A stretch of 64,000 nt of DNA from Thauera sedimentorum (GTDB taxonomy: Bacteria > Pseudomonadota > Gammaproteobacteria > Burkholderiales > Rhodocyclaceae), in assembly GCF_014489115.1 (NCBI RefSeq), contig NZ_JACTAH010000002.1, positions 496,001-560,000 of the forward strand, in the 5' to 3' direction. The position numbers were made by a program, and so were the translations under genes. Shown piece by piece: positions 25,046 through 35,087 of the stretch (the stretch's first letter is position 1; every line of letters starts with the position of its first letter). Below the pieces are notes generated by a model that did no database searches, was not told where the DNA came from, and was given only the letters and a program-made list of their open reading frames with translations.

Positions 25046-27120
25046 TGTCCACCGCCACCGGCCGTATCGTCCGCGCCGCCTGTCCGCACGACTGTCCGGA
25101 CACCTGTGCAATGGAAGTCACCGTAGCCGACGGGCGCGCGGTGAAGCTGCGCGGGGCGGCCGACATGCCCTTCACCCACGGCGCGCTGTGCACCAAGGTC
25201 GCGCACTATCTCGAGCGGGTGTATTCCGACCAGCGCCTGCTGTATCCGATGAAGCGCATTGGTGCCAAGGGCGAGGGGCGCTTCACGCGCATCACCTGGG
25301 ACGAGGCGCTCGACACCATCGCGCAGCGCTTCGGCGCCATCGCCGCCGACGACCCGCGCGCCATCCTGCCCTACTCCTACGCCGGCACCATGGGACTGGT
25401 GCACAGCTCGGGCATGGACCGCCGCTTCTTCCACCGCCTGGGCGCCTCGCTGCTCGACCGCACGATCTGCGCCTCGGCCGGCGCCTACGGCTGGAAGGCG
25501 ACCATAGGCGCGTCGGTCGGCGCCGATCCGGAAGCGGTGGCCAACGCCCGGCTGATCCTGATCTGGGGCGCCAACCCGGTGGTATCCAACCTGCACGGCT
25601 GGCGTCACCTGCAGGAGGCGAAACGGCGCGGCGCCCGCCTGGTGTGCATCGACCCCTGGCGCACCCAGACCGCCGAGAAGTGCGACCTGCATCTGGCCCC
25701 GCTGCCCGGCAGCGATGGCGCCCTGGCGCTGGCGATGATGCAGGTGCTGATCGCCGAGGACCACCTCGACCACGACTACGTCGCCCGCCACACCACCGGC
25801 TTCGCCGAGCTGCGCGAACGCGTGCGCGAGTACACGCCGGAATGGGCCGCAACGCTCACCGGGCTGCCGGCCGACGCCATCCGCCAGCTCGCGCGCGACT
25901 ACGCGGCGGCCGGGCACCATAGCCTGATCCGCCTCAACTATGGCCTCAATCGCCACGCCGGCGGCGGCATGGCGGTACGCAACGTCGCCTGCCTGCCGGC
26001 GCTCACCGGCGCCTGGCGCCAGCCCGGCTGCGGCGCGCTGCTGTCCACCTCGGGCAACTTCCCGGTCGACCAGCGCGCGCTGGAACGCCCCGACCTGTAT
26101 CCCGATCCGGCGCGCTTCCCGCCCCGCACCATCAACATGACCACCATAGGCCGCGACCTGCTGGAAGCGTCCGATCCGCCGATCCGCGCCATCTACGTCT
26201 ACAACTCGAACCCGCTCGCGGTGGCACCCGACGGCAACCGGGTGCGCCAGGGCTTCGCGCGCGAGGACCTGTTCTGCGTGGTGCACGAGCTCTTCCAGAC
26301 CGACACCGCCGACTATGCCGACATCCTCCTGCCGGCCACCAGCCAGCTCGAGCACTACGACGTGCATACCGCCTACGGCCACCTCTACGCCCTGACCAAC
26401 ACACCGGCCATCGCCCCGCTGGGCGAGGCCAAGCCGAACAGCGAGGTGTTCCGCCTGCTCGCCCAACGACTGGGTTTCACCGAGCCGGCGCTGTTCGACA
26501 GCGACGAGGCGGTGGCCGCAGCCGCCTTCCGCCAGGGCGACCCCCGCACCCAGGGCCTGGGCGGCGCGCTGGACGAGCGCGGCTGGGCGCGCCTCAACCT
26601 GCCGCGGCCTTTTGCGCCGTTTGCCGCGGGCGGCTTCCCCACGCCCTCGGGCAAGTGCGAATTCCTCTCGCAGCGCCTCGCCGCCGCGGGGCTGGACCCG
26701 CTGCCGGCCTGGCACCCGCCGCGCGAATCGGCCCCGGTCAGCCCGGCCCTCGCGGCGCGCTACCCGCTGGCGCTGATCAGCCCACCGGCGCGCAACTTCC
26801 TCAACAGCAGCTTCGCCAACCTCCCGCGCTTCCTCGCCGCGGAAGGCGCCCCCAGGCTGGAGATCCATCCGCAGGACGCGGCCGCACGCGGCCTGGCCGA
26901 CGGCGACGAGCTGCGCATCCACAACGCGCGCGGCGAATTCCGCGCCCGCGCCACGGTCACCGACCGCGTGCGCACCGGCGTGGTGGTGAGTCCGTCGATC
27001 TGGTGGCGCAAGCTCGCCCCCGACGGGCGCAACGTGAACGCGGTGACCAGCGACGCACTGACCGACTTCGGCGGCGGCGCGTGCTTCTACGACTGCCTGG
27101 TGGAGGTGGCGCGGGCATGA
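25045..27120 (+). CDS. Molybdopterin-dependent oxidoreductase (DMSO reductase superfamily)
   Basis: 691 residues, start overlapping the previous stop. An N-terminal 4Fe-4S site is visible as CPHDCPDTC near residues 13-21 plus a Cys in GALCTKV about 30 residues later. The molybdopterin core has ILPYSYAGTMGLVHSSGMDRRF, RTICASAGAYGWKATIG where the metal ligand is expected, LILIWGANPVVSN, and YVYNSNPLAVAPD. The C-terminal dinucleotide-binding barrel has DELRIHNARGEF and NVNAVTSDALTDFGGGACFYDC. There is no Tat signal, so it is cytoplasmic. Substrate is unknown; relatives are annotated only as anaerobic dehydrogenases. No membrane or electron-transfer subunit gene adjoins it. The next gene, a sirtuin, overlaps it. 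Confidence 0.9.
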   Translation: MSTATGRIVRAACPHDCPDTCAMEVTVADGRAVKLRGAADMPFTHGALCTKVAHYLERVYSDQRLLYPMKRIGAKGEGRFTRITWDEALDTIAQRFGAIAADDPRAILPYSYAGTMGLVHSSGMDRRFFHRLGASLLDRTICASAGAYGWKATIGASVGADPEAVANARLILIWGANPVVSNLHGWRHLQEAKRRGARLVCIDPWRTQTAEKCDLHLAPLPGSDGALALAMMQVLIAEDHLDHDYVARHTTGFAELRERVREYTPEWAATLTGLPADAIRQLARDYAAAGHHSLIRLNYGLNRHAGGGMAVRNVACLPALTGAWRQPGCGALLSTSGNFPVDQRALERPDLYPDPARFPPRTINMTTIGRDLLEASDPPIRAIYVYNSNPLAVAPDGNRVRQGFAREDLFCVVHELFQTDTADYADILLPATSQLEHYDVHTAYGHLYALTNTPAIAPLGEAKPNSEVFRLLAQRLGFTEPALFDSDEAVAAAAFRQGDPRTQGLGGALDERGWARLNLPRPFAPFAAGGFPTPSGKCEFLSQRLAAAGLDPLPAWHPPRESAPVSPALAARYPLALISPPARNFLNSSFANLPRFLAAEGAPRLEIHPQDAAARGLADGDELRIHNARGEFRARATVTDRVRTGVVVSPSIWWRKLAPDGRNVNAVTSDALTDFGGGACFYDCLVEVARA

Positions 27121-27902
27121 ACGATGTCGAGCACACCCTGGATGCCGCCGCCGCCCTGTTCGGGACGGCACAGCGCATCCTCTTCATCACCGGCGCCGGC
27201 ATCTCGGCCGACTCCGGCCTGCCCACCTACCGCGGCATCGGCGGGCTCTATCACGAACGCCTGACCGCGGAAGGCCTCAGCATCGAGGAAGCACTGTCGG
27301 GCGAGATGATGACCCACCGCCCCGACATCTGCTGGCGCTACATCGCCGAAATCGAGGCCAACTGCCGCGGCGCCCAACCCAATGCCGCGCACCGGCTGAT
27401 CGCCGCGCTGGAACACGAGAAGCCGGCGGTATGGGTGCTGACCCAGAACGTGGACGGCCTGCATCGCGCGGCCGGTTCCAGGAAGCTGATCGAGATCCAC
27501 GGCACGGTGCATCACCTGCGCTGCACCGAATGCCCGCACGAACGCGACGTGCCCGATTTCTCCGGCCTCGCGCTGCCGCCCGCCTGCCCGGTATGCGGCG
27601 GCCTGCTGCGCCCGGACGTGGTGCTGTTCGGCGAGATGCTGCCACAGCAGGGCATGGACCGGCTGGAAGCGGTGCTGCTGGGCGGCATCGACCTGGTGGT
27701 GTCGATCGGCACCACCAGCGTGTTCCCCTACATCGCCGGCCCGGTATGGTGGGCGCAGCAGCAGGGCATCCCGAGCATCGAGATCAACCCGGGCGACACC
27801 GAAGTGAGCAGGCTGGTCACCCACCGGCTGCGGATGGGCGCCGCCGATGCGCTGACCGCGATCTGGCGCCGCCTGCACCGGCCCGACCCCGCCGAGGACT
27901 GA
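27117..27902 (+). CDS. Sir2-family NAD-dependent protein deacylase
   Basis: 261 residues with the sirtuin core: ITGAGISADSGLPTYRG for NAD binding, VLTQNVDGLH, the catalytic His in LIEIHGTVHHLRC, four zinc Cys (CTEC and CPVC about 25 residues apart), LRPDVVLFGE, and VSIGTTSVFPYIAGP. It should remove acyl groups from lysine using NAD. The start overlaps the molybdopterin oxidoreductase stop (ATGA), an uncommon pairing. The usual CobB AxxY/R pattern for desuccinylation is not evident, so acyl preference cannot be read. It ends 51 bases from a convergent gene. Confidence 0.92.
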   Translation: MNDVEHTLDAAAALFGTAQRILFITGAGISADSGLPTYRGIGGLYHERLTAEGLSIEEALSGEMMTHRPDICWRYIAEIEANCRGAQPNAAHRLIAALEHEKPAVWVLTQNVDGLHRAAGSRKLIEIHGTVHHLRCTECPHERDVPDFSGLALPPACPVCGGLLRPDVVLFGEMLPQQGMDRLEAVLLGGIDLVVSIGTTSVFPYIAGPVWWAQQQGIPSIEINPGDTEVSRLVTHRLRMGAADALTAIWRRLHRPDPAED

Positions 27903-27953
27903 GCGCCTCGGGCGGGGCCAGGCCCCAGGACGACCCGCCGGGTTCAGCGGTCC

Positions 27954-30900
27954 TTACAGCAGCACGCGTTCGATGCCGCCACTGTTGGCACGCGACACGT
28001 AGTCGGGCAGCCAGTCCTCGCCGAGCAGATGGCGGGCCATCTCCACCACGATGTAATCCGGCTCCACGCCGCCGGCATCGTTCGCGTAGCGGTGCATGCC
28101 CTGCAGGCAGGACGGGCAGGAGGTGAGCAGCTTCACCCGCGCGGTCGGGTCGTCGCCGCGCAGCTTGGCCGCCCCCTTCTCGATCTCTTCCTGCTTGCGG
28201 AAGCGCACCTGGGTGGAGATGTCCGGGCGGGCCACCGCGAGGGTGCCGGATTCGCCGCAGCAGCGGTCGGACAGGTCGACCCGCGTGCCCATCAGCTCGT
28301 TGGCCACCTTGATGCCCTGGTACTGCTTCATCGGCGTATGGCAGGGCTCGTGGTACATGTACTTCACGCCCTCCACGCCGTCGAGCCTGACGCCCTTCTC
28401 CATCAGGTACTCGTGGATGTCGAGCAGCCGGCAGCCGGGGAAGATCTTCTCGAACTGGTATTTCTGCAGCTGGTCCATGCAGGTGCCGCAGGACACGATC
28501 ACCGTCTTGATGTCGAGGTAGTTCAGCGTGTTGGCCACGCGGTGGAACAGCACCCGGTTGTCGGTGGTGATCTTCTGACCCTTCTCGTCCTCGCCCGCGG
28601 CGGTCTGCGGATAGCCGCAGCACAGGTAGCCCGGCGGCAGCACGGTCTGCGCGCCGACGTGGTAGAGCATGGCCTGGGTGGCCAGGCCGACCTGGCTGAA
28701 CAGGCGCTCCGAGCCGCAGCCGGGGAAGTAGAACACCGCTTCCGAGTCGCCGTTGACCTTCTGCGGGTCGCGGATCACCGGGATGACCTTGTCGTCCTCG
28801 ATGTCGAGCAGCGCGCGGCTGGTCTTCTTGGGCAGGTTGCCCGGCATCGGCTTGTTGATGAAGTGGATCACCTGCGCCTTGACCGAGGCCTTGCCCAGGG
28901 TGGCCGGCGGTGCCTTGACCTGGGGCTGGACCAAGCCGAGCTTCTTGCCGAGGTCGTGGGCGACGCGCTGCACCTTGTAGCCCCACTCGATCATGCCGGT
29001 GCGGATCAGCTTGATGGTGGCCGGATCCTTGACGGTAAGGAAGGCCATCGCCGCCGCCTTGCCCGGGTTGAAGGACTTCTTGCCCTGCTTGCGCAGCAGG
29101 TTGCGCATCTTGATCGACACGTCGCCGAAGTCGATGTCCACCGGGCAGGGCTTCTCGCACTTGTGGCAGATCGTGCAGTGGTCGGCCACGTCCTCGAACT
29201 CGCTCCAGTGGGCGAGCGAGACGCCGCGCCGGGTCTGCTCCTCGTACAGGAAGGCCTCGATCAGCAGGGAGGTGCTGAGGATCTTGTTGCGCGGGCTGTA
29301 CAGCAGGTTGGCGCGCGGCACATGGGTGGAGCACACCGGCTTGCACTTGCCGCAGCGCAGGCAGTCCTTGATGTCGTGCGCGATCTCGCCGACGTCGGTC
29401 TGCTCCATGATGATGGACTCGTGGCCCATCAGGTTGAAGCTGGGGGTGTAGGCGTTGTCGAGGTTGCCGCCCTTCATCAGCTTGCCGCGGTTGAAGCGCC
29501 CCTCGGGGTCCACCTTCTGCTTGTAGGCCCAGTAGCTGGCCATCTCGACATCGGTGAGATAGTCCAGCTTGGTGATGCCGATGCCGTGCTCGCCGGAGAT
29601 CACCCCGTCCAGGCTGCGCGCCAGCGCCATGATGCGGTCGACCGCGCGGTTGGCGGTCTGCAGCATCTCGTAGTGGTCGGAGTTGACCGGGATGTTGGTG
29701 TGCACGTTGCCGTCGCCGGCGTGCATGTGCAGGGCGACGAACACCCGGCCGCGCAGGATTTCCTTGTGAATCGCGGCGATGCGCTCGCACACCGGGGCGA
29801 ACACCGCGCCCTCGAAGATCTTGTCCAGGCGCGGCTTGAGCTCGGTCTTCCACGACACGCGGATGGAGTAGTCCTGCAGGCGATGGAAGAGCCGCGGCTC
29901 GGCCGCACGGTTGCTGAGCTCGCCCGCTTCCACGCCGTAGTCGGCGAACTGCGCCTCGGCCTCGGCCAGCGGCAGGTCCAGGCTGTCGAGCAGCCACTGC
30001 CAGCGCCGGCGCACGCCGGCGATGTAGTCGAGCGCGGCCTGGCGGCGGTCGCCGATGAACACGTCGCGGTCGATCTCCGCGTCGCCCTGGTCGAGCGGCA
30101 GTTCACCCTGCACATAGCCGGCCAGCGCATCGCACAGTTGCAGCTTGTTCTGGATGGAGAGCTCGATGTTGATGCGCTCGATGCCGTCGCAGTACTCGCC
30201 CATGCGCGGCAGCGGAATGACCACGTCCTCGTTGATCTTGAAGGCGTTGGTGTGGCGCGAGATCGCCGCGGTGCGCGAACGCTCCAGCCAGAAGCGCTTG
30301 CGCTGCTCCGGGGTGACCGCGATAAAGCCTTCCGAGCCGCGCACATTGGTCATGCGCACCACTTCGGAGGCGGCACGCATCACCGCGTCCTCGTCGAAGC
30401 CGACGATGTCGCCGATCAGCACCATCTTGGGCCGGCCGTGGCGCTTCGCCTTGGTGGTGTAGCCCACCGCGTTCACGTAGCGCTCGTCGAGGTGTTCGAG
30501 GCCGGCGAGCAGCACCCCGGCGGCATTGCCCGCGCCGCCCGGCTTGAAGTAGTCGGTGATCTCGACGATGGCCGGCACCGCCTCGCGCACCTGGCCGAAG
30601 AACTCCAGGCACACCGTGCGGGTGACCGGCGGCATCTTGTGCAGCACCCAGCGCGCGGCGACGATCAGCCCGTCGGTGCCTTCCTTCTGCACGCCCGGCA
30701 CGCCGCCGAGGAACTTGTCGGTGACGTCCTTGCCCAGACCGTCCTTGCGACAGGCCGCGCCCGGCATGGCGAGCACTTCCTCTCCCAGCGGCGCGTAGCT
30801 CAGACCGTCGAAGCGGCGCAGGCGGAAATGCACCGTCTCCTGCTCGTGGATCTTGCCGAAGTTGTGATCCAGGCGCTCGACTTCCAGCCAGTTGCCGTCC

Positions 30901-31820
30901 GGCGTGACCATCTTCCACCACGCCAGGTTGTCGAGCGCGGTGCCCCACAGCACCGCCTTCTTGCCGCCGGCGTTCATCGCGATGTTGCCGCCGATGCACG
31001 AGGCCGAGGCCGAGGTGGGGTCCACCGCGAACACCCGGCCAGCGGCGGTGGCCGCTTCCGCGACGCGCTCGGTGACCACGCCGGCACCGGTGCGGATGGT
31101 GGCGTAGGGCTGGGCCATCGGCCCGTTCAGGCCGGGCAGCGCGAGCTCTTCCACCGCGCCGATGCCGATCAGCTTCTCGGTGTTGATCACCACCGAGCTG
31201 GCGTCCAGCGGCACCGCACCGCCGGTGTAGCCGGTGCCGCCGCCGCGCGGGATGATGGTCAGGCCGAGCTCGATACAGGCGCGCACCAGCGGCGCCATCT
31301 CGTCCTCGGTGTCCGGGTAGAGCACCACGAAGGGATACTCGACGCGCCAGTCGGTGGCGTCGGTGACATGGCTGACCCGCGCGTGGCCGTCGAAGCACAC
31401 GTTGTCGCGCCGGGTGTGGCGGGCGAGCGCCTTCAGCACCGCCTTGCGGCGGCGCGCGGTATCGGCGAACCAGCGCTCGAAATCGGCCACCGCCTCGCGC
31501 GCCCGCGCCAGCAGGAAGGTGACCCGCTCATTGCCCTGGCGGCGCTTGTCCACCTCGTTGAGGCGGTGGCTGAGCGCACCGATCAGCGCCTCGCGGCGCT
31601 CGCGGCTGGCGAGCAGGTCGTCCTCGAGATAGGGGTTGCGGCGCACCACCCAGATGTCGCCCAGCACCTCGTAGAGCATGCGCGCGGAACGCCCGGTCAC
31701 CCGCTCGGCGCGCAGCTCGTGCAGCACCTCCCAGGCCTCGGCGCCGAGCAGGCGGATGACGATCTCGCGGTCCGAGAACGAGGTGTAGTTGTACGGAATC
31801 TCTCGCAGGCGTTGGGTCAT
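27954..31820 (-). CDS. DUF3683 / FAD-linked oxidase / 4Fe-4S / CCG fusion dehydrogenase
   Basis: 1288 residues. Residues 1-115 are a DUF3683-type helical domain; about 150-700 a GlcD/LdhA-like flavin domain ([37 protein letters not shown], then [12 protein letters not shown] and [10 protein letters not shown]); about 770-880 two ferredoxin-type clusters ([11 protein letters not shown] and [11 protein letters not shown]); the rest holds two CCG domains ([11 protein letters not shown] to YLCCGYPQT, and [10 protein letters not shown] to CCGESGTLA). It is likely a soluble or membrane-associated 2-hydroxyacid dehydrogenase, lactate or glycolate type, with its electron-transfer modules on one chain. 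ATG 31820 matches the homologous start [13 protein letters not shown]; a TTG 15 bases upstream is less likely. Confidence 0.92.
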   Translation of the reverse strand: MTQRLREIPYNYTSFSDREIVIRLLGAEAWEVLHELRAERVTGRSARMLYEVLGDIWVVRRNPYLEDDLLASRERREALIGALSHRLNEVDKRRQGNERVTFLLARAREAVADFERWFADTARRRKAVLKALARHTRRDNVCFDGHARVSHVTDATDWRVEYPFVVLYPDTEDEMAPLVRACIELGLTIIPRGGGTGYTGGAVPLDASSVVINTEKLIGIGAVEELALPGLNGPMAQPYATIRTGAGVVTERVAEAATAAGRVFAVDPTSASASCIGGNIAMNAGGKKAVLWGTALDNLAWWKMVTPDGNWLEVERLDHNFGKIHEQETVHFRLRRFDGLSYAPLGEEVLAMPGAACRKDGLGKDVTDKFLGGVPGVQKEGTDGLIVAARWVLHKMPPVTRTVCLEFFGQVREAVPAIVEITDYFKPGGAGNAAGVLLAGLEHLDERYVNAVGYTTKAKRHGRPKMVLIGDIVGFDEDAVMRAASEVVRMTNVRGSEGFIAVTPEQRKRFWLERSRTAAISRHTNAFKINEDVVIPLPRMGEYCDGIERINIELSIQNKLQLCDALAGYVQGELPLDQGDAEIDRDVFIGDRRQAALDYIAGVRRRWQWLLDSLDLPLAEAEAQFADYGVEAGELSNRAAEPRLFHRLQDYSIRVSWKTELKPRLDKIFEGAVFAPVCERIAAIHKEILRGRVFVALHMHAGDGNVHTNIPVNSDHYEMLQTANRAVDRIMALARSLDGVISGEHGIGITKLDYLTDVEMASYWAYKQKVDPEGRFNRGKLMKGGNLDNAYTPSFNLMGHESIIMEQTDVGEIAHDIKDCLRCGKCKPVCSTHVPRANLLYSPRNKILSTSLLIEAFLYEEQTRRGVSLAHWSEFEDVADHCTICHKCEKPCPVDIDFGDVSIKMRNLLRKQGKKSFNPGKAAAMAFLTVKDPATIKLIRTGMIEWGYKVQRVAHDLGKKLGLVQPQVKAPPATLGKASVKAQVIHFINKPMPGNLPKKTSRALLDIEDDKVIPVIRDPQKVNGDSEAVFYFPGCGSERLFSQVGLATQAMLYHVGAQTVLPPGYLCCGYPQTAAGEDEKGQKITTDNRVLFHRVANTLNYLDIKTVIVSCGTCMDQLQKYQFEKIFPGCRLLDIHEYLMEKGVRLDGVEGVKYMYHEPCHTPMKQYQGIKVANELMGTRVDLSDRCCGESGTLAVARPDISTQVRFRKQEEIEKGAAKLRGDDPTARVKLLTSCPSCLQGMHRYANDAGGVEPDYIVVEMARHLLGEDWLPDYVSRANSGGIERVLL

Positions 31821-31979
31821 TGGAGCACCGGGCAAACTGCTGCAGGGAAACGCTCGATTCTAGCGAACCGCAGTGCACCATGCAGCAAAAATCAAGACCT
31901 TATGAAGTACAGGGGCATCCAGGCGCACCCCGCAGCGGGTGGACTGCAGCGCTGCGGGAGCGTTCGCCCGGAGCGCCGT

Positions 31980-32333
31980 TCAGCGCAGCGCGGCGGCGAG
32001 GGCGATCTCCACCCGCCAGCCGTCGCGCGCCAGTCCGGCCACGCGAACGCAGGCGCGGGAGGGCGCGCAGCCGGCGGGCACCCAGGCATCCCACACCTCG
32101 TTCATCCCATCGTAGTCGGCCATGTCGACCAGGTAGATGGTGGCGATCAGGATGCGCGACTTGTCGCTGCCGGCGGCCGCCAGCTGGCGCTCGATGCTGG
32201 CCAGCGTCTCGCGGGTCTGGGTGCGGATGTCGGTGCCCTCGCTGGCGGGCACCTCGACGAGATGAACGACCCCGGCGTGGGAAACGGAATCGGAATAGCG
32301 GGCGGTGGTGCCGCGGCGGACGATGTCGGTCAT
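31980..32333 (-). CDS. RidA/YjgF/YER057c-family protein
   Basis: 117 residues, of typical family size. Members deaminate reactive enamine or imine intermediates such as 2-aminoacrylate, forming trimers with active sites at subunit borders. Visible features include YSDSVSHAGVVHLVEVPA, the QTRETLASIERQLAAAGSDKSRI helix, and RACVRVAGL near the end, where the conserved Arg that holds the substrate carboxylate is expected. This sequence is of the divergent sort (no GPYSQA start), so its substrate is uncertain. It lies between the DUF3683 gene and the cytochrome gene, all on the minus strand but with gaps of 90-160 bases. Confidence 0.85.
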   Translation of the reverse strand: MTDIVRRGTTARYSDSVSHAGVVHLVEVPASEGTDIRTQTRETLASIERQLAAAGSDKSRILIATIYLVDMADYDGMNEVWDAWVPAGCAPSRACVRVAGLARDGWRVEIALAAALR

Positions 32334-32421
32334 GGGGGCAGTCGGGAAGTGCTTGCGGACCCCAAGTCTACCGCAGCCGCGGCGCGGCGCCCGCGCACGG
32401 CGGCTGCGCCGGTGCGACCGA

Positions 32422-33072
32422 TCAGGGCAGGCTGCTGAGGTAATCCACCACCGCGTCGATGTTGCGCTCGCCCAGTTGGGCGACCGCCGCAGTCATCGGC
32501 GCATAGAAACGCTCGCCGGACTGGGTGAGATAACGCCGCAGGCTGATCTTCAGGTATTCGGGTTGCTGCCCGGCCAGACGCGGAAAGTCTTTTGCGCCGT
32601 GGGCGTCGACCTGATGACAGCGCGCGCAATGCTGCTGGAAGAGCTTGCCGCCATCGGCCGCCTTGGCCCCGGGAGAGCTCACCGGCGGCACCGCACGGGA
32701 AGCGTACATCAGCGCGATCGAGGCCTTCTCGCGCTCGTTGAGCACCTTCATCAGGCCCTGCATGAACTCGTCCTTGCGCGCGCCCGAGAGGAAGGCCTCG
32801 ATCTGGTGCAGCACGTAGGCCGGATGCTGGCCGGCCAGATTGGGCACGTTGGGGAACTTGCTGATGCCGGCTTCCCCATGACAGTTGGCACAGAAGAACG
32901 CCGCCTTGCCGCCTTCGGCGACCAGGGTCTGGTGCAGGGTACTGTCCTCGGCGGCCCGGGCCACGAGTTCCGCGGCGTTCTCGGCCGAAGCCGACGCGGC
33001 AGCGGTGGCCAGGCCACACGCCATCAGGAACCGCACGAAGAAAGACCATGCCCGCGACTGGCTGATGCGCAT
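32422..33072 (-). CDS. Dihaem cytochrome c4-like protein
   Basis: 216 residues. A signal peptide is expected to be cut near SASA at about residue 30. Two haem sites are visible, CANCH and CARCH, in two tandem cytochrome c domains; the distal Met ligands are probably in the KVLNEREKASIALMYASR and RFYAPMTAAVAQL regions. It is periplasmic and likely passes electrons from the bc1 complex to an oxidase or reductase. The repeats PNVPNLAGQHPAYVLHQIEAF and FPRLAGQQPEYLKISLRRYL confirm an internal duplication typical of cytochrome c4. No oxidase gene is adjacent. Confidence 0.9.
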   Translation of the reverse strand: MRISQSRAWSFFVRFLMACGLATAAASASAENAAELVARAAEDSTLHQTLVAEGGKAAFFCANCHGEAGISKFPNVPNLAGQHPAYVLHQIEAFLSGARKDEFMQGLMKVLNEREKASIALMYASRAVPPVSSPGAKAADGGKLFQQHCARCHQVDAHGAKDFPRLAGQQPEYLKISLRRYLTQSGERFYAPMTAAVAQLGERNIDAVVDYLSSLP

Positions 33073-33246
33073 CGAATGCTCCCGCTAATGTCGTCCGGCG
33101 CGAACCTTCCCCGGTGGAGGCCCCGGCGCCCGGGCGCAAATCTTAACATCATGATCGCGCGAGGGGCGCAGCTCTTGCGAGCCGAAGCGCATGACATACC
33201 GCCAGCGCTCGCCGGCGACCCGCACGGGAGGTCCCGTGCGCCGTTG

Positions 33247-34266
33247 TCAGACGAATACCGGCTCGGGCTCGAGCTCGATGCCGAAGCGCGCCCGCACATC
33301 CGCGCGGATGGCGGTCGCGACACGCGCGACATCCCCCCCGGTGGCGCCGCCGCGATTGACCAGCACCAGCGCCTGGCGCTCGAAGCAGCCGACCGGCCCC
33401 AGGTTGCGCCCCTTCCAGCCGCACTGCTCGATCAGCCAGCCGGCGGCCAGTTTCACACTGCCGTCAGCCTGGGGGTAATGCGGCAATGCGGGCCAGCTTG
33501 CCGCCAGGCGGGCGAAGGACGCCGCATCGACCACCGGGTTCTTGAAGAAACTGCCGGCATTGCCGATCTCGGCCGGATCCGGCAGCTTGCGGCGGCGGAT
33601 GGCGATGACCGCGTCCGACACCTGCAGCGCCGTGGGCGCCGCGCCGGCCACGGCCTGCACTTCGCGCGCAAGTTCCGCGTAGTCGAGGCGCGGACGCCAC
33701 GGCCTGGGCAGCCGGAAGCACACCGAGGCGATCAGCCAGCGCCCGGGCTGGCGCTTGAACAGGCTGTCGCGGTAGCCGAAGGCACAATCGGCCGGCAGCA
33801 GGCGGTGCACCGTGCCGTCGTGCAGGTCGACCGCGGTGAGCGAATCGATGCGTTCGGCGACCTCCAGCCCATAGGCGCCGATGTTCTGTACCGGCGCCGC
33901 ACCGACGGTGCCGGGAATCAGCGACAGGTTCTCCAGCCCCGGCCAGCCCTGGGCGATGGTCCAGCGCACGAAGTCGTGCCAGTTCTCGCCGGCCGCGGCC
34001 TCCACCCGCCAGGCCTGCGCGTCCTCGCCTGCGAGGCGGCGGCCGCGCAGCCCGACCTTGACTACCAGGCCGGCGAAGTCCCCGGTCAGCACCAGATTGC
34101 TGCCGCCGCCCAGCACCAGACGGCGCGGCGCGCCTTGCCAGCACTCGCTGCGCAGCATGGCCTGCAGGCCGGCGAGCGTGTCGATGTCGACGAACTGCGC
34201 CGCCCGCGCCGGCAGGCGGAAGGTGTTGAGTTCATCCAGTGCCACGCCGCTCCGCACGACCGGCAT
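33247..34266 (-). CDS. murB: UDP-N-acetylenolpyruvoylglucosamine reductase
   Basis: 339 residues from ATG 34266; a longer frame begins upstream but the homologous N-terminus is near [13 protein letters not shown]. MurB uses FAD and NADPH to form UDP-MurNAc for peptidoglycan. Visible motifs: [12 protein letters not shown] for [27 protein letters not shown] with the active-site region, [10 protein letters not shown] with the catalytic Ser, and [12 protein letters not shown] with a late Glu/Gln. Size fits the type I enzyme. It follows the PACE gene by 13 bases on the same strand, an unusual neighbour; murB is more often inside the dcw cluster. Confidence 0.95.
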   Translation of the reverse strand: MPVVRSGVALDELNTFRLPARAAQFVDIDTLAGLQAMLRSECWQGAPRRLVLGGGSNLVLTGDFAGLVVKVGLRGRRLAGEDAQAWRVEAAAGENWHDFVRWTIAQGWPGLENLSLIPGTVGAAPVQNIGAYGLEVAERIDSLTAVDLHDGTVHRLLPADCAFGYRDSLFKRQPGRWLIASVCFRLPRPWRPRLDYAELAREVQAVAGAAPTALQVSDAVIAIRRRKLPDPAEIGNAGSFFKNPVVDAASFARLAASWPALPHYPQADGSVKLAAGWLIEQCGWKGRNLGPVGCFERQALVLVNRGGATGGDVARVATAIRADVRARFGIELEPEPVFV

Positions 34267-34279
34267 CGCGGACACGGTG

Positions 34280-34750
34280 TCAGTCGGCCCGCTGGGTGGC
34301 ATCGCACAGTTCCGGGGCAATCGGGAAGAGCCTGTCGTAGGTCAGGTTGAAGACGAAGGCATAGGCCACATAGGCGGCCGCCAGGCCGATGTCGGCGAGC
34401 AGAGCCTCGACCCAGCCCATGCCGGTCCACGCCATGATCACCGGCAGGCTCATCAGCAACAGGCCGCCCTCGAAGCCGATCGCATGCACGACGCGCAGGC
34501 GCAAGGGGCGGCGGTCCGCAGTGCGCCCGGTGAGCCGCCCTTCGACCCAGTCGAAGGCGGTGTTGTAGCCCGCGTTCCACAAGGCGGCGATCAAGGCGAT
34601 CACCGCCAGCAGGCCGATCGACTCGGCCAGCGGCACGCCGCTGGCCCAGGCGAAGGGCGGGGTGATCAGCAGCAGGCCGCCGACCTCGAACAGGGCGATC
34701 TGGCGCAGGCGGTCGGGCAGGGAACGGAGTCTGGGACTGGCGGCGGACAC
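34280..34750 (-). CDS. PACE-family efflux transporter (bacterial transmembrane pair)
   Basis: 156 residues with four membrane helices in two repeated pairs. The family signs are [22 protein letters not shown] and [14 protein letters not shown] in the first repeat, then [20 protein letters not shown] and [10 protein letters not shown] in the second. PACE proteins such as AceI export chlorhexidine and small polyamines such as cadaverine and putrescine using the proton gradient; the membrane Glu in each repeat is present. It is transcribed with murB directly behind it. A divergent MFS gene starts 337 bases upstream. The natural substrate is unknown. Confidence 0.88.
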   Translation of the reverse strand: MSAASPRLRSLPDRLRQIALFEVGGLLLITPPFAWASGVPLAESIGLLAVIALIAALWNAGYNTAFDWVEGRLTGRTADRRPLRLRVVHAIGFEGGLLLMSLPVIMAWTGMGWVEALLADIGLAAAYVAYAFVFNLTYDRLFPIAPELCDATQRAD

Positions 34751-35087
34751 GGGCGGACGAACAGGCTTGCAGAGTCCGACAAGATAGGTCCGAAGGGCCC
34801 CGAAGGCAAGTTGTGCAACGCAACATCACGTAAGGGCCGCGGCTTGCGCGCGGCATTCCGCCGGATTGCGGAATTTGCACGATATTGAGCGCATTTTCGC
34901 CGTCGTTTTCCGCACGATTGCACCGGTCCGCGGCTGAGCGGATTCGCGCCCGGGCGCAGAACGCGCTAACATATTGGGCCAAACATATCTGGCGGCCAGG
35001 CGGATCCCGCTGCCGCACAGCAACATACGCCCGTACCGGCGGGGTGCCACGAGCGCCCGCACAACGAGCGAAGGAGGCACCCCGTTC
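34751..35087. other. 337-base divergent intergenic region
   Basis: This lies between the PACE gene (minus) and the MFS gene (plus) and is less GC-rich than its surroundings. It holds an inverted repeat at 34855-34874 and a ribosome site AAGGAGG at 35071-35077. No convincing gene or clear -35/-10 pair was found. Confidence 0.6.
34855..34874. promoter_or_regulatory. Inverted repeat ATTCCGC-N6-GCGGAAT
   Basis: Perfect seven-base arms with a six-base spacer between divergent transporter genes, spacing compatible with a dimeric repressor such as a TetR protein. No regulator gene adjoins, so the binding protein is unknown. Confidence 0.35.

Noticed and set aside
28029..32438. A continuous antisense open frame of about 1470 codons opposite the DUF3683 gene
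   Set aside because: It is a high-GC shadow: composition is His/Arg/Ala-rich with no domain, start signal or homology pattern, and the opposite strand has an unmistakable multidomain enzyme.
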